From contig NC_083341.1 of NCBI RefSeq assembly GCF_019175385.1, forward strand, positions 19,972,203 through 20,036,202: a DNA stretch of 64,000 nucleotides, read 5' to 3'. The notes below the pieces were generated by a model, which worked only from the letters and a program-made list of their open reading frames with translations, was not told where the DNA came from and searched no databases. This stretch comes from Lycium barbarum. Lineage: Eukaryota > Streptophyta > Magnoliopsida > Solanales > Solanaceae. The first letter of the stretch is position 1. Each line of letters opens with the position of its first letter. Shown here in pieces: positions 22,511 to 32,966 of this stretch. The position numbers and the translations under genes were made by a program.

Positions 22511-23128
22511 TGTCACGACCCAAGCTAGATGGGCCATGACGGGCACGGACCCTACCTGCCAAGCACCACTAAACATTCATATATCTCATAATCATATCTG
22601 AGCTGGCCATAATGCTAACTCATAGATATCATAAGCTGTCTAGGACACAAGCCCAAAGATACTATACACCGTCAAGCTGGAACCAAGTACACAAGCTGGA
22701 CATACTGGACAAGCCGACAAGACTGTCACATACATCTAACTATACATACTGTCTATAAGCCTCTACTAGAGCACATGACACAACGTGGCTAGGACAGGGC
22801 CCCGTCATACCCATGCAAATGTATATGCAACCATGCTGACTCACAGAGCAACTCCGGAACAAGTGGAGTGCAACAACACTGTCTGCTGAGCTGATATCCT
22901 ACTGAGAGGTCCATCAAGCTGTATATCAAGACCTGCGGTCATAAAACGCAGAGCCCCAGAAAGGGATGTCAATACGGACAATGTACTGAGTATGTAAGGC
23001 ATGGAAGTAATAAGAAAGAGACATAAGACAACATAGGAGAACATAAGACATAATAAATGCAATCTGTATGTCTGACCTGCCTCTATAGACCAATAATGTA
23101 CATAAATATTGTGCATGCATGCATGAGG

Positions 23129-23199
<71 letters not shown>

Positions 23200-24696
23200 T
23201 ATATAACGCCTGTCAAGCCACTGTGGGCATCCCATCATATCGTATAGGCCGGCATCATCATCATCATCATATGACTAGCTGATCAGGTGGTAGTGCATAT
23301 ATAACGCCATCACCTTCCCCATACCCCATGCATATATATGCAATGCAATGCAATTCATATATATGCACTGCAATGCAATTCATAAACATGATAGGAATAC
23401 AAGTGATCCTAAAGACCCAACTAGATCTAAGCAAGACTTTCGGAAGATAACAATGTAGAGCATGAATCAAAAAGAACATTCCTAACTCTAAGAGTAGAGT
23501 CATTAGGGATTAACGTTACGTGTACGTTCGGTTCACAAGTATCATGCCAAAAAATAAAGGATAGCCTTACATACCTTAAGTCGTCCAAGTAACCCGACAA
23601 CAAGTTTATCACCACTAGAGCGCCATTTATATAACCAAGAATTCATATACAACTTAGATGGCACTTGTTTATCATGTATATCAATGATAACTCAATTCCA
23701 AAATGAAATGGACAACCTTTCCCCTATTTCTTATTCATTACCGCAAAGTCCAACACCAACAATTTACACAACAACTCCATATGACCTCTTTTAACCTCAA
23801 ATCCTCCATATCTAAAGATATACCATTAAGCAACCTCAAATACACTTGTGTACAACACTTTCTCAACATTACTATTATTCCTCATAACAAAATTATACTC
23901 AAAACATGCTAACAATTATAGCTCAAGTTAATTTACAACTCAAAATATCGTCAAATTCATTTGAACTTTTCCTTCAATTTCTTCTCCTCAAATCTTAACA
24001 TATTTACCACATGAACTCATAAACATGAAATTAAGATGAAATTTTAACTCAAAAACTCAAAAACATTGCAATTCCAAGATAACTTCACCTTGAAATACCC
24101 TCCAAAGCTTTTACAAGAAGAAGAGACAAGCTTCAACCTCACTTTGAAACCCTAAGCACTTTGATCTTTGATATATGATTGGATAAATGTTTGAATATGT
24201 TTGGAGAGGTCTCTAGAGCTTTCTAGGACCTGGGGTTATGGCTAGAATGACATAAAATGAAGAGGGGGCATCACATATAAAATCAAAAAAATTCCACCGA
24301 CATTGGATTATACTGGCCGTATAATAAATAGGGTCCGTATCTTCAATCGTATAATATTACACGGGCAGTAACTTTGGTCGTATTTCTCGGATTTGCAATC
24401 TGTCAGTTGCATTGGAAAGAAGACTCTCTGAACTTAAGTTTACATAGTTTATGCATTCCATAACTCCGCAGATGCTAAGAGATATACCTCCCTCAAGTTG
24501 GACCAAAAATCCTATCCAGAATTCTGCCAAATTTTTCCAAAGTTTCGACAAATTTAATTTTTTCAATTCGCTTGATCCCGGAACCTATAGATACTTGTTA
24601 AAAGTATTCCTTAACCTTATAAGGGTTCCATGGTCTCTCCGTCTTATGTTAGTTTACCTTTGACACAACCGACGCGGAAATTTGCGAGGTGTAACA
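22511..24696 (-). mobile_element. Solo LTR 1 (long TGTTACACC-type), TSD GAAAC
   Basis: The plus strand begins TGTCACGACCC and ends GAGGTGTAACA, so the element reads TGTTACACCTCG...GGGTCGTGACA on the minus strand. GAAAC flanks it on both sides (22506-22510 and 24697-24701), and the interrupted copia frame joins across it. No internal retrotransposon genes are present, so it is a solo LTR left by recombination between two LTRs. Its length of 2.2 kb and its termini suggest a chromovirus of the Del/Tekay type (inference). It contains an (AT)n microsatellite and CpG palindromes near 24307-24345 upstream of a TATA-like TTTTATATG (24274-24282). Confidence 0.92.
23130..23196. repeat. (AT)n microsatellite, ~33 units
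   Basis: An uninterrupted run of AT dinucleotides of about 66 bases inside solo LTR 1. It produces spurious Tyr/Ile-repeat reading frames and should be highly variable in length between individuals. Confidence 0.97.
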
Positions 24697-25335
24697 GAAA
24701 CTATGTATAGAGGTATCATTGGATCATCGCTGTACTTAACTGCTAGCAGACCTGACATTGTCTTTAGTGTTATTTTTTGTGCAAGGTTCCAATCTAGTCC
24801 AAAGGAATCTCACTTGGAAGCAGGTAAAACAATCTTGAGGTATCTTATCCTTCCGGAGATAACTTTGACTTGATTGAATATGCTGATGTTGATTATGCTG
24901 GACACATGGTAGATAGGAAGAGCACCTCTGGAATGGCGCATTTTTTGGGGTCATGCTTGATCTCATGGGGTACAAAGAAACAAAATTATATGGCCTTTTC
25001 TACTGCTGAAGCTGAGTATGTGGCTACTGCCTCATGTTGTGCTCAATTTCTATGCACCAAACAACAACTTGAGGATTTTGGTGTGCTTAATAAATGTATG
25101 CCCTTGTTGTGTGATAATAAAAGTGCACTTAATATGGCAAAAAATCCTGTGCAACACAAAAGAACCTAACACATTGATGTAAGGCACCATTTCCTAAGGG
25201 ATAATGTTGAAAAGGGGTTGATCTGTATGAAGTTCTGCAAGATAGAGGACCAGGTAGCAGACATCTTCACCAAAGCACTGAGCAGGGAGCATTTTGAAAG
25301 AAATCGTTTGGAGTTGGGCTTGATCAAGCTTAACT
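24697..25335 (+). pseudogene. copia reverse transcriptase end and RNase H
   Basis: After the solo LTR the frame continues with MYRGIIGSSLYLTASRPDI, a conserved block of copia reverse transcriptase. RNase H follows with YADVDYAGHMVDRKSTSGM, SCLISWGTKKQN, FSTAEAEYVA and DNKSALNMAKNP. The last segment includes [11 protein letters not shown] and [15 protein letters not shown] and ends at a stop near 25335. A frameshift occurs near 24868 and a stop near 25168. RNase H catalytic acidic residues appear preserved, but the enzyme is split. Confidence 0.88.
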
Positions 25336-25370
25336 AGTGGCTCCTCCTTTATTGGCTATGTAAAAAGAAA

Positions 25371-26188
25371 GGGAAAATGCCTAAAATGCACCCTAACGTT
25401 TGTCCGGTTTAATTATGACACACCCACCCTTTACGGGTATCCTACCTGGTCATATATTTTGGGTATTTTTAAAGTCATTTTCAGTTGTTTATTACATGAC
25501 CCCAACTTTTTTACTTTGAGATGAGTTACACGCGCCTCATAAAACTAAAAAAAAAAACTTTACTCCCTTCATTCAACCCATACCAAACACAACTGAACTC
25601 CAAAAAATCCATTTCACTCTTATCGATCTTCCAACCAAACAACCCATTTTCAGCTCGATCTTGGCTCGTAGGTGCTTCCATCTTCCAACCATCAATCAAC
25701 ATAGTCACAATTTGCAGGTTAGGGTTTTATATTGTGTATTTGAATTTTAGGGTTTTGAATCAGTTTATTTATAAATTAGGGCTTGTGGTTAAATTAGGAT
25801 TTTCTTTAGGATTGTGGTTAAATTAACGAAATAATAGACAAAATTTATAACTTACAATGAGAATCCATCTGGATATAAGGCAATTGAAGGTAAGGGTTTT
25901 TTTGGGTTAATTTCGGGTGAAGAAGAAGAGAAATTCGGGTCAAATAAATGGGTTATTATTATGACCATTGTGGGAGGCCACATGGCACAACATAATTGGC
26001 TTCTAAGAATTAAACTATCTCCCTCACGCGCTCCTTGTACGTGGTGTCACCGCCATGTAATAAACAGCTGAAAATGGCTTCAAAAATACACAAAAAATAT
26101 GACCAGCGAGGTAATAGGTCACCCGTAAAGGTTGGGTGTGTTATAATTAAACCGGTCAAACGTTAGGGTGCATTTTAGACATTTTCCC
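25371..26188. mobile_element. Non-autonomous Mutator-like element in copia, 818 bp
   Basis: Inverted termini of about 130 bases: the left begins GGGAAAATGCCTAAAATGCA and the right, on the other strand, GGGAAAATGTCTAAAATGCA. Flanks are TAAAAAGAAA (25361-25370) and TAAAGAGAAA (26189-26198), a 9-10-bp TSD with one mismatch. Long inverted termini and this TSD size fit Mutator-like elements. The interior has no transposase frame. It sits between copia pol and the extra frame. Confidence 0.85.
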
Positions 26189-26264
26189 TAAAGAGAAAGG
26201 TACAATACTAAAAGTGTTTTTTGGTGTCATCTAACTCACTTCTATACTGTTACAGGTATACACG

Positions 26265-28945
26265 CATGACGTCTTCAGGACAACTAAGCATTGGAGACAT
26301 TGCATCTCTTAGAGTTTTTGCCTACTTTTTAAAAAGACTGTCAAGGAACCTAGTTCCTGTGACTCAGGTTAATAGTCTCTTCAGTACTTGTATGCTTTTT
26401 AAAAGTTCCATGTCATTAAAATTCTCCCGCCTCCTTTTCAAATTAAGCCCAAAACGTTACACCTTTTCTAAAGAGACCCAACCCATAAAAGGCCCATTTC
26501 TAACACCCAATCGGAACAGGTTCCTTGTTTTCCTAGTTAAACCAAAAGTGTTGTTTCTCTCTCTCTCTCTTCACTTAAATATTTCATTTTATCTCCCTCT
26601 CTTGCATAACGTCTACCATCTCTCTTCTAATCTTTGCCTGAAAAATCACCATGTCTTTAAACGAATCTTCCTCTCCCAATGTCCCAGAAACGAACCCCAC
26701 ATCTTCACCTTCCAAAAACCAACCTTCATCTGACCCAAAAACAAAAGATTCACCACCAAAATCCCCAATCTCCACCAACCTAGATCCTCCTACACAACTA
26801 CCACTACCAACCGTTTCAGGTCCCTCTAGAAATCGAAAAAACCAAACCCCGAAGAAATTCGTGCCTTCTTCCTCAAACCCTGCCCCAACTGTAAAACCCG
26901 ACTCAGAGAAAAGTGGTCACTCTCTCAGTGTCAAAATTCTTCCAAAACACTGAAGATCTTGATGAAAAGGATGATGGAATTGAGGTGTCTAGCCAAACCT
27001 GAGGTACTGCAGTTGTGGGTACCGAGGAATCAAGCAGGATTGAAGAACGGTCTAGTCCCATGGTCATGCATGAGTCTGCAAGTATGGGTGATGCAAAGAA
27101 ATAAGAAACGGCTGCTGATAAGGGAGATCCTGAGAAATGCCCTCATAAATCAGGTAACTCCGACCATTTGGTTAGTGATAGGAGAGTAGAGAACTCCTCT
27201 GTAGCTTTTGATGGAAATTTGTATGAAAAATGATTGGATATGTCTAATATTTTGGAAAGCGAAGTAGATATTGTTGCTGGTTTTGTTGATGCTATGCATG
27301 CCAAAGGTCTAAGCGCGGAGAGTCAGGGGGAAAAGAATCGGGGGGAAGTGAGTCAGGGGGAAAAGGTCCAGGAAACAGGGGATGTGAATGAGGGACCTGG
27401 TTCTTTTGTTGACACTAGAAAATTGTTGTCTACCATTGTTGTACCTTTAAGTAATCCTTCTCCTGAGCAGGAACCTGGTTCCCCCAATCCTTCTCAAGAG
27501 GTTGACTCAGATGATGACATTATTATAGGAACTGTTTTCAAAAGGTCATCTAGTCATGTGATACAAAACACTTTTCAAATAGGCCGCCTACTACCAGGCA
27601 AAGGAGCAAGGCTCAACGTGAGCTTGCTCTGAAAGCTAGCAAGGAAAAGAGTGCAGGAAATAAAAGAAGAAAGCTGGTGAAACATGGTTTGAGAGATGAG
27701 GAGGATGTGGTAACTGTGTCTGATGATGAAGAAGAAGTGAAACCCTCTCTACTAGAAAGAAAAAATTCTAAGAAAAACATGAAGGACAAAGAAAAGAAAC
27801 TTGTGCATGCTGAGCCTGAAGTTGATGTCCATGAGGATGTTGAGGGGGAGAAGAATGTGTCTGCCTCCTCTAAGAAAAGAAAAGTGGTACAAGTGAGGAA
27901 CCTGGTTCCTCAAAGAAAAGACAAAAGCTTAAAGACTTAGAATTGGAAAGGCAGAAAAATCTGAAGGATCAAAAGGTGCTGCTGGGTAGAGTTTTTTATT
28001 CTGAAATTGCAGACAATGATGGAAGAAAAGAGCTGTTTGAGATAGTTGAGTTTCAAAAATGGGAGCATTTGTTTATTTCTCCCGCCCCTCATATTTTTGA
28101 AAAGGAAGTGGCCGAGTTCCACGCAAACCTCATATACACTGATGACTCTACCCTGGTTTTATCAGTAAATGGGGTAGAATTTGAGTTTGATAAAGCTAAG
28201 ATGGGAGAAATTCTGGGTGTCCCCACTGATGGATTGAAATCAATTGAAGGGAAAGCATCACAAGATTTCAAAGAAATGATTATCAAAAAGGAAGTGTCTA
28301 CAACTGGTGAGAGGTTGTATAAGAAGTAGCTTAAGGCTTAGTATCAGCTCCTACTTGGGCTTGTCAATAAGGCTCTACTTCCAAGGGCAGAAAGAAGATG
28401 CATTGCCTTTGTGGCAAACCTGGTCCTTCTCGAAGCTCTAGTAAATTATCAGTCGATCAGTCTACCCTCTCTCACGATTGAGCACATGATCAAGATAGTT
28501 AATGCCAGGGAAGGGAAGCATGGCGTTCCATATGGGTTCTTCTTGACCAGGATCTTTGAGTAATTTAGAGTCAAGAATGGAAAACATACCTTGGGTAATC
28601 GCAAGCAGATATTCACCATGGAGACTCTAGAGGAGTACAAATGTGTGCCAAAGAAGGGTGGTGTTGGCAGCAATTCAACCATCTCTAGTCTAATTGAGGA
28701 ACATGAGCAGGCCAATGTGGAGATTGAAACGCTTCAAGCTGAGATTGCTATCCTAAAGACATAGTTGGCTACAAAGGCACAGAACCTGGTTCCAGTACTG
28801 AGATGGTAAATGTTAACACTGAATTGAGAGTTGAAAATGCAGAGTTGAGGAATAAGCTCGATGTGCTCCGTGACCAAATGATCCAGGATCAGAGGGCAGC
28901 CAGTGAGAGAATAGAAACAATTATCAAGGCCTTTTCTCGCTAGAT
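26265..28945 (+). pseudogene. copia extra frame (ORF3) after pol, degraded
   Basis: The frame starts with a Ser/Pro/Asn-rich N-terminus (MSLNESSSPNVPETNPTSS at 26651), then an acidic and Lys-rich linker with EVDSDDDIIIG (27510) and SSKKRKVVQV (27870). A folded domain follows at about 27990-28560. It includes EVAEFHANL, SVNGVEFEFDKAKMGEILG and later LPRAERRCIAFVANLVLLEAL. The C-terminus is a probable coiled coil (IEEHEQANVEIETLQAEIA). Frameshifts and stops occur near 26951, 27630, 27938, 28327 and 28560. In SIRE-type elements this position holds the so-called envelope-like frame. I see no signal peptide or membrane segment, so I do not call it an envelope protein. The central domain resembles the one in gypsy element 2 at 51679-52680. 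Confidence 0.7.
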
Positions 28946-29345
28946 CCTTTCTCGCTTGTCCTCTATCTCCCTGTCCCCTTTAGCCCAGTCCTCTCTTTAA
29001 AAATCCTTTTTGCTTACCCCTACTGGTCAATTTGTTTAATGGGAAATTACTCTGTTTTGTGCAATGTTTACTCTGTTCCTATGCTCTGTTGCTGCTGATT
29101 TTGTTCATGTTGTGTTCCCCCAGTAGCCATGAGTTAATGTCATTGAACTTTTTTATGCTTGTATCACTCTTATTGCTCCTTTCAATGATGCCAACAGGGG
29201 GAAGTGTCTCTAAGGGAGGAAATAATTGATATGATGTTGAGTTTAAATTTGGTTGCTTAACATGTTGTGTAAGCCTAATTTGCAGGGGGAACAAGTGGGG
29301 AATCTGGTTCTCAGGGGAAACTTCAATTATGAGTTTGTCATTATC

Positions 29346-29359
29346 AAAAAGGGAGAAAT
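29346..29359 (+). other. Polypurine tract of the copia element
   Basis: AAAAAGGGAGAAAT directly precedes the TG of the 3' LTR, the position of the primer for plus-strand DNA synthesis. Confidence 0.85.
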
Positions 29360-30135
29360 TGATAAGTTATGCCATATTGTGTTTTGATGATTTGACAAAC
29401 ACTAAAAGGACCAGGTACTTGATCAGGTCCCCTGAGTGCAGTACAGTCAACGCGCCACAGCTGTAAAGCTGCGGTACTTTTACTGAACCGATTGGTAGAA
29501 CCGCAGTAGCACAGCTGCAGAGTGCTGAAGGTCAAACCTGTAGCTAAAGGTCAATATCAAAAGATGAAAGGTCCTTATCCATGGTCACATGCTCCCCAAT
29601 ATATGTACAACATGTTACTAGGTTAAATGTATCACTTCCAAAATCAGAAAATACATTCTCTCTCAAGTGTAGCCGCCACTGCTCTCTTGGTGCTTTCAAG
29701 AACAAAGCTTCATCAAACTCAAGGAACAGATCCCAAAAACTGAAGATGTCTTAAGTCCTAAAGTCTGTTGAGTCTTTGTTACTTTGTTCTTACTTGTAAT
29801 CCTACACTACTTTCGAGAAGTGTCATTGTAGGAAGTTTCTCAACCTTGGTTATTTTGTTGTCTTGGCTAGAGTTAGTCAGGGTTGTAGCTTACAATAGAG
29901 TTATTGTAATTAAGAGTTTTAATTCCTAGGTTGCAAAGGTTGTAATATGAAAATTGCTCAATTAGTGAAGTTGAAATCCTACACCGGTGGGCCGTGGTTT
30001 TTAATCCCTTTAGCAAAGAGTTTTCCACGTAAATATCTTTTCTTATTCACTTTCTGTTGTTTACTTGAGGGAACAGATAGAGAAGCTGACTTTCTATACT
30101 GATAGTGGACTCTTAGTTTCTATTAGAAACTATCA
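29360..30135 (+). repeat. 3' LTR of the copia element
   Basis: It starts TGATAAGTTATGCCATATTG and follows the 5' LTR base for base with about one difference in ten. It has only one TTGGCTAGAGTTAGTC unit. Near its end it has ~25 extra bases and a small palindrome, TAGTTTCTATTAGAAACTA, before the final ATCA at 30135; the 5' LTR has only GTTTCTATCA there. The end is therefore uncertain by about 12 bases. Confidence 0.88.
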
Positions 30136-30330
30136 ACTAGACATTTTGGCCAATATGTATACCGCCATGTTTGGTTGGTTCTCCATGAAATTCACTGGGC
30201 CTCACATCTAGAAATCCGTCGAAGTAATTGCACGGTCTATCCTTCAAATGGACTCGTCTTTAATTTTTCCCTTCAAATGGGCTGGCCTTTAATACTTATG
30301 CCTAGGGGGCATAAGTTTTTTAACGGCGCT

Positions 30331-31806
30331 TGATGTGCCGTGAATTTCGGCACATTTTATGTCTTTTTCACTAGAAGTGTTGCTTGTTTTTAAGTGTTTT
30401 TACATCGTTTCTTATGTTATTTTGGTGTTTTGTAGGGTTGGTTGACTAAGGAACGGAAATGATAAGAAATGCTGAAAAACGGACAACTTAGAGCTAATGG
30501 ACGGTCCGTAACTCGAGTTACGGACCGTAACATGATCCGTACCCAGAGAGGAAGATCCAGATACGTGCCGCTATAAAGGATGGTCCGTAACTCATGTTAC
30601 GGGCTGTAACGTGTACCGTAAATCTGAAGGAAATTTCCAGTAAGAAGCCTAAGTAGTGTCACATGTTACGCCCAGAAGGACGGTCCGTAACGCAGGTTAC
30701 GGGGCGTAACGTCATGGCGTAACGCATTGACCATTGAACACTGAAGCCATGATCCGCTGAAAGATACGGACCGTAACCTGTGTGACGGTCCATCGCAAGA
30801 AGCCGTAACGGTTGACCTATATCAAGGATGACAAAAGACGGAACTGAAAGACGGACTATAACCTGTGTTACGGTCCGTAACGATGCCGCGAAGGGTGTTT
30901 TTGTCCAGAACTTTGACGCGATTTTTGGCCCTATAAATACTTAAAGTTAGGTTTTTAACATTTATTCTGATCTTTTGGGAGCATTAACTTTAAGCCTTGG
31001 ATATTTGTGAAGTGGTTGGAGCATTTAAAGCACCAACTTCACCCTCATTCCACATTGTATTAGCATTGTAAGTACATTATGTTAACTTTTAAGCTTTCTT
31101 TGTTAACCAAAATGATGAGTAGCTAATTTTAATTCTAAGGTTGTGGACCCCATGATGGGTATTATGTGAATGGGTTTCTACTATTGATATATGCATAATG
31201 GTTGTTGGTATTTATTCTATCTTCATGCGTTAGCGTTGGGTAATGATTGCAAGCATTAGCTTAAGCCATTATACTAACTTTTCTTGGGAAAGAGAGTCAA
31301 TATTGGTAAGATTGAATAACAATGACTCGGGGCGTTAACCCTCGTTTAATAGACTAACTTAGGGATAAGAACAAGTCTAATTGACATTATTGGTCGCTCT
31401 TCGAGTTCAACTCTTTCGCATTTGGAAAAATCATAAAGAGGAAATACGGCCTAACTGTTGGGAAACATTAGGAAGTCCTTAAGAGATCAAATACATACTC
31501 TTAGAACAACCATTAGAAGTATATCACATTGAAACCTGAAGCATAATATCTAATCAAAGTGGGGAACACAACCTTAGTCTCTCTCTCGCATTAAGTACAA
31601 TTCAAGTCAAAGTATTCAATTACATTACACAACAAATATTTCAAACTATTCGGAATAGGATTAAAGCCTTTAAAGACTAGTATCGCATATAATTAGTACC
31701 CTTTTCTCTCCATATTCCATGTGGGATTCGACCCCAACCTTGTTTGGGTTATTATATTTGACAACGACCGTTTTACGCCACTCATAGGTATAATTTGAGC
31801 GTATCA
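30331..31806 (+). mobile_element. Athila-like solo LTR, TSD GCGCT
   Basis: It starts TGATGTGCCGTGAATTTCGG and ends TTTGAGCGTATCA, the same termini as the LTR of gypsy element 1. GCGCT lies on both sides (30326-30330 and 31807-31811), a perfect 5-bp TSD. There is no internal domain, so this is a solo LTR. It contains an array of ACGGTCCGTAAC palindromes at 30501-30880 and a TATA box at 30932. It sits inside an older foldback repeat. Confidence 0.95.
30932..30938 (+). promoter_or_regulatory. TATA box in the Athila-like solo LTR
   Basis: CCTATAAATACTT lies 50-60 bases after the last CpG palindrome (30868-30881). It is the best promoter candidate in the LTR and matches the TATA position in the related LTR at 21244-21251. 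Confidence 0.65.
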
Positions 31807-31873
31807 GCGCTGACATAACTTGTGGATATTATAATGTTAACTTATGTCTCTCTAAATATAAGTTCAATTTTTA

Positions 31874-32424
31874 AGGGTCATTTGCACGATTGCCCTTCAA
31901 AGGTACCGGTCTTTAATTTTTGCCCCTCAAATTGTTGGTCTGTAATTTTTGTCCTTCACCTAATATCCCGAGATTCTGGGTTCGAACCCCGGCTCAGTCA
32001 AAAAAAATAATTCGGAAGACAGAGGTTTATAGCAAAATTAGGCCTATTCAGGCAAAGTTAGGCCTTAAGGCAAACTTTTGCCCAAAATTAGGCCTATTCG
32101 AGTAAAAGTTAGGCCTTAAGGCAAAGTTTCGCCCAAACTCTGCCTTATAAGATGCAAACTCTACCTTATCCAAAACTCTGTCTTGCGATTTTTTTTAATT
32201 TTTGACTGAGCTGGGATTCGAACCCGGAACCCATGGATTTTTAGATGAAGGGAAAAAAATTAAAAACCAACAATTTGAGGGGCATAAATTAAAGACCAGT
32301 GCCTTTGAAGGACATTTGGCACAAAAAAATGAATTTTAAAGGATAAAAATTAAAGACCAGACCATTTGAAGAACAAAATTTAAAGACCAGCACAAAGTAC
32401 GGAAATGCAAATGACCCAAATCCG
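31874..32424. repeat. Foldback repeat with inverted tRNA-T-arm-like motifs
   Basis: The left arm starts GGGTCATTTGCACGATTGCC; the right arm reads GGGTCATTTGCATTTCCG on the other strand, ending near 32417. Both arms repeat phrases such as CTTTAATTTTTGCCC and CCTTCAAA. Inside, GGGTTCGAACCCC (31978-31990) and GGGATTCGAACCCGG (32213-32227) are inverted copies of the same phrase with a GACTGAGC flank. Between them a ~50-bp unit (AAAATTAGGCCTATTC) repeats at 32034 and 32084. Similar phrases at 30236-30300 suggest the repeat once extended left, across the solo LTR. Class unknown; non-coding. Confidence 0.6.
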
Positions 32425-32966
32425 TCAAGGCTAAACTGTTGAGTGCGGGTATCCCTTTCGGCCCAATGGGTTATTGGCCTAGAGCCCAATGTTAAAAACT
32501 AAATAAAGCAAACGGGACATGTATAATAAGAAAAATTCAAATAATTGAGGGTATCTGGTAAGGAGGAAAATATCTTTCAGAAAAAGTTTTCCATAAAATA
32601 AATCAATTTCGTCTCAATATAACACATTGTTTTTTTATTTCAACCCCATATACTCTTATCGAACTGATTTAACCTTCTTTCTTTAGAAAATAAAATTAAC
32701 TTGTTTGCAATCTCTTTTACTCCTACTTATTTCATTGTTTAATGATGTCATTTGAGCTGAGAGCTGATATACGCAAAGGCAAAAAGGTGGGGCCTTCTTA
32801 CTCACGTCATTTTGCCGACTAAAGTCATCAGTAAAGGCTCTAAAGGGTCCCACTTCCACGTGGTTTTCCTTTGAGATGACTGGGAAAGTATAAAGCAGAA
32901 TTTAGAAATTTTATTACGTGTCTCACATATTTTAACAGCGTGAGACATTTTTTTATCTCACAATTT
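32425..32966. other. Non-coding AT-rich DNA
   Basis: I see no gene or clear repeat boundary here. A short inverted phrase, GTCTCACATATTTTAACAGCGTGAGAC, spans about 32920-32946. Confidence 0.4.

Larger units (their letters stand above)
9434..30135 (+). mobile_element. Ty1/copia retrotransposon (SIRE/Maximus-like), degraded and nested
   Basis: Two direct LTRs (9434-10260 and 29360-30135) bracket, in copia order, gag, protease, integrase, reverse transcriptase and RNase H. An extra frame precedes the polypurine tract and 3' LTR. Integrase before reverse transcriptase marks it as Ty1/copia. The long gag with a coiled-coil part and the extra frame after pol point to the SIRE/Maximus lineage. The element is interrupted by an Athila-like gypsy element, a solo LTR and a Mutator-like element. 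About 0.7 kb of pol, between integrase and reverse transcriptase, is missing at the gypsy junction. The LTRs differ at roughly one base in ten by eye, so it is old. No matching 5-bp TSD was found (GACAA on the left, ACTAG or GAAAC on the right). Confidence 0.9.

Noticed and set aside
23093..23216. Tyr/Ile repeat protein
   Set aside because: It is the translation of an (AT)n microsatellite in a solo LTR.
26651..28945. Retroviral envelope gene in the copia element
   Set aside because: There is no signal peptide, cleavage site or membrane segment; the position alone does not make it an envelope.
30501..30881. CRISPR-like array
   Set aside because: Repeats are short palindromes with irregular spacing, within a plant LTR; there are no constant repeats or cas genes.
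31978..31998. Possible tRNA gene from GGTTCGAACCCC
   Set aside because: Only a T-arm-like phrase is present; there is no D arm, anticodon arm or acceptor pairing at the right distance.
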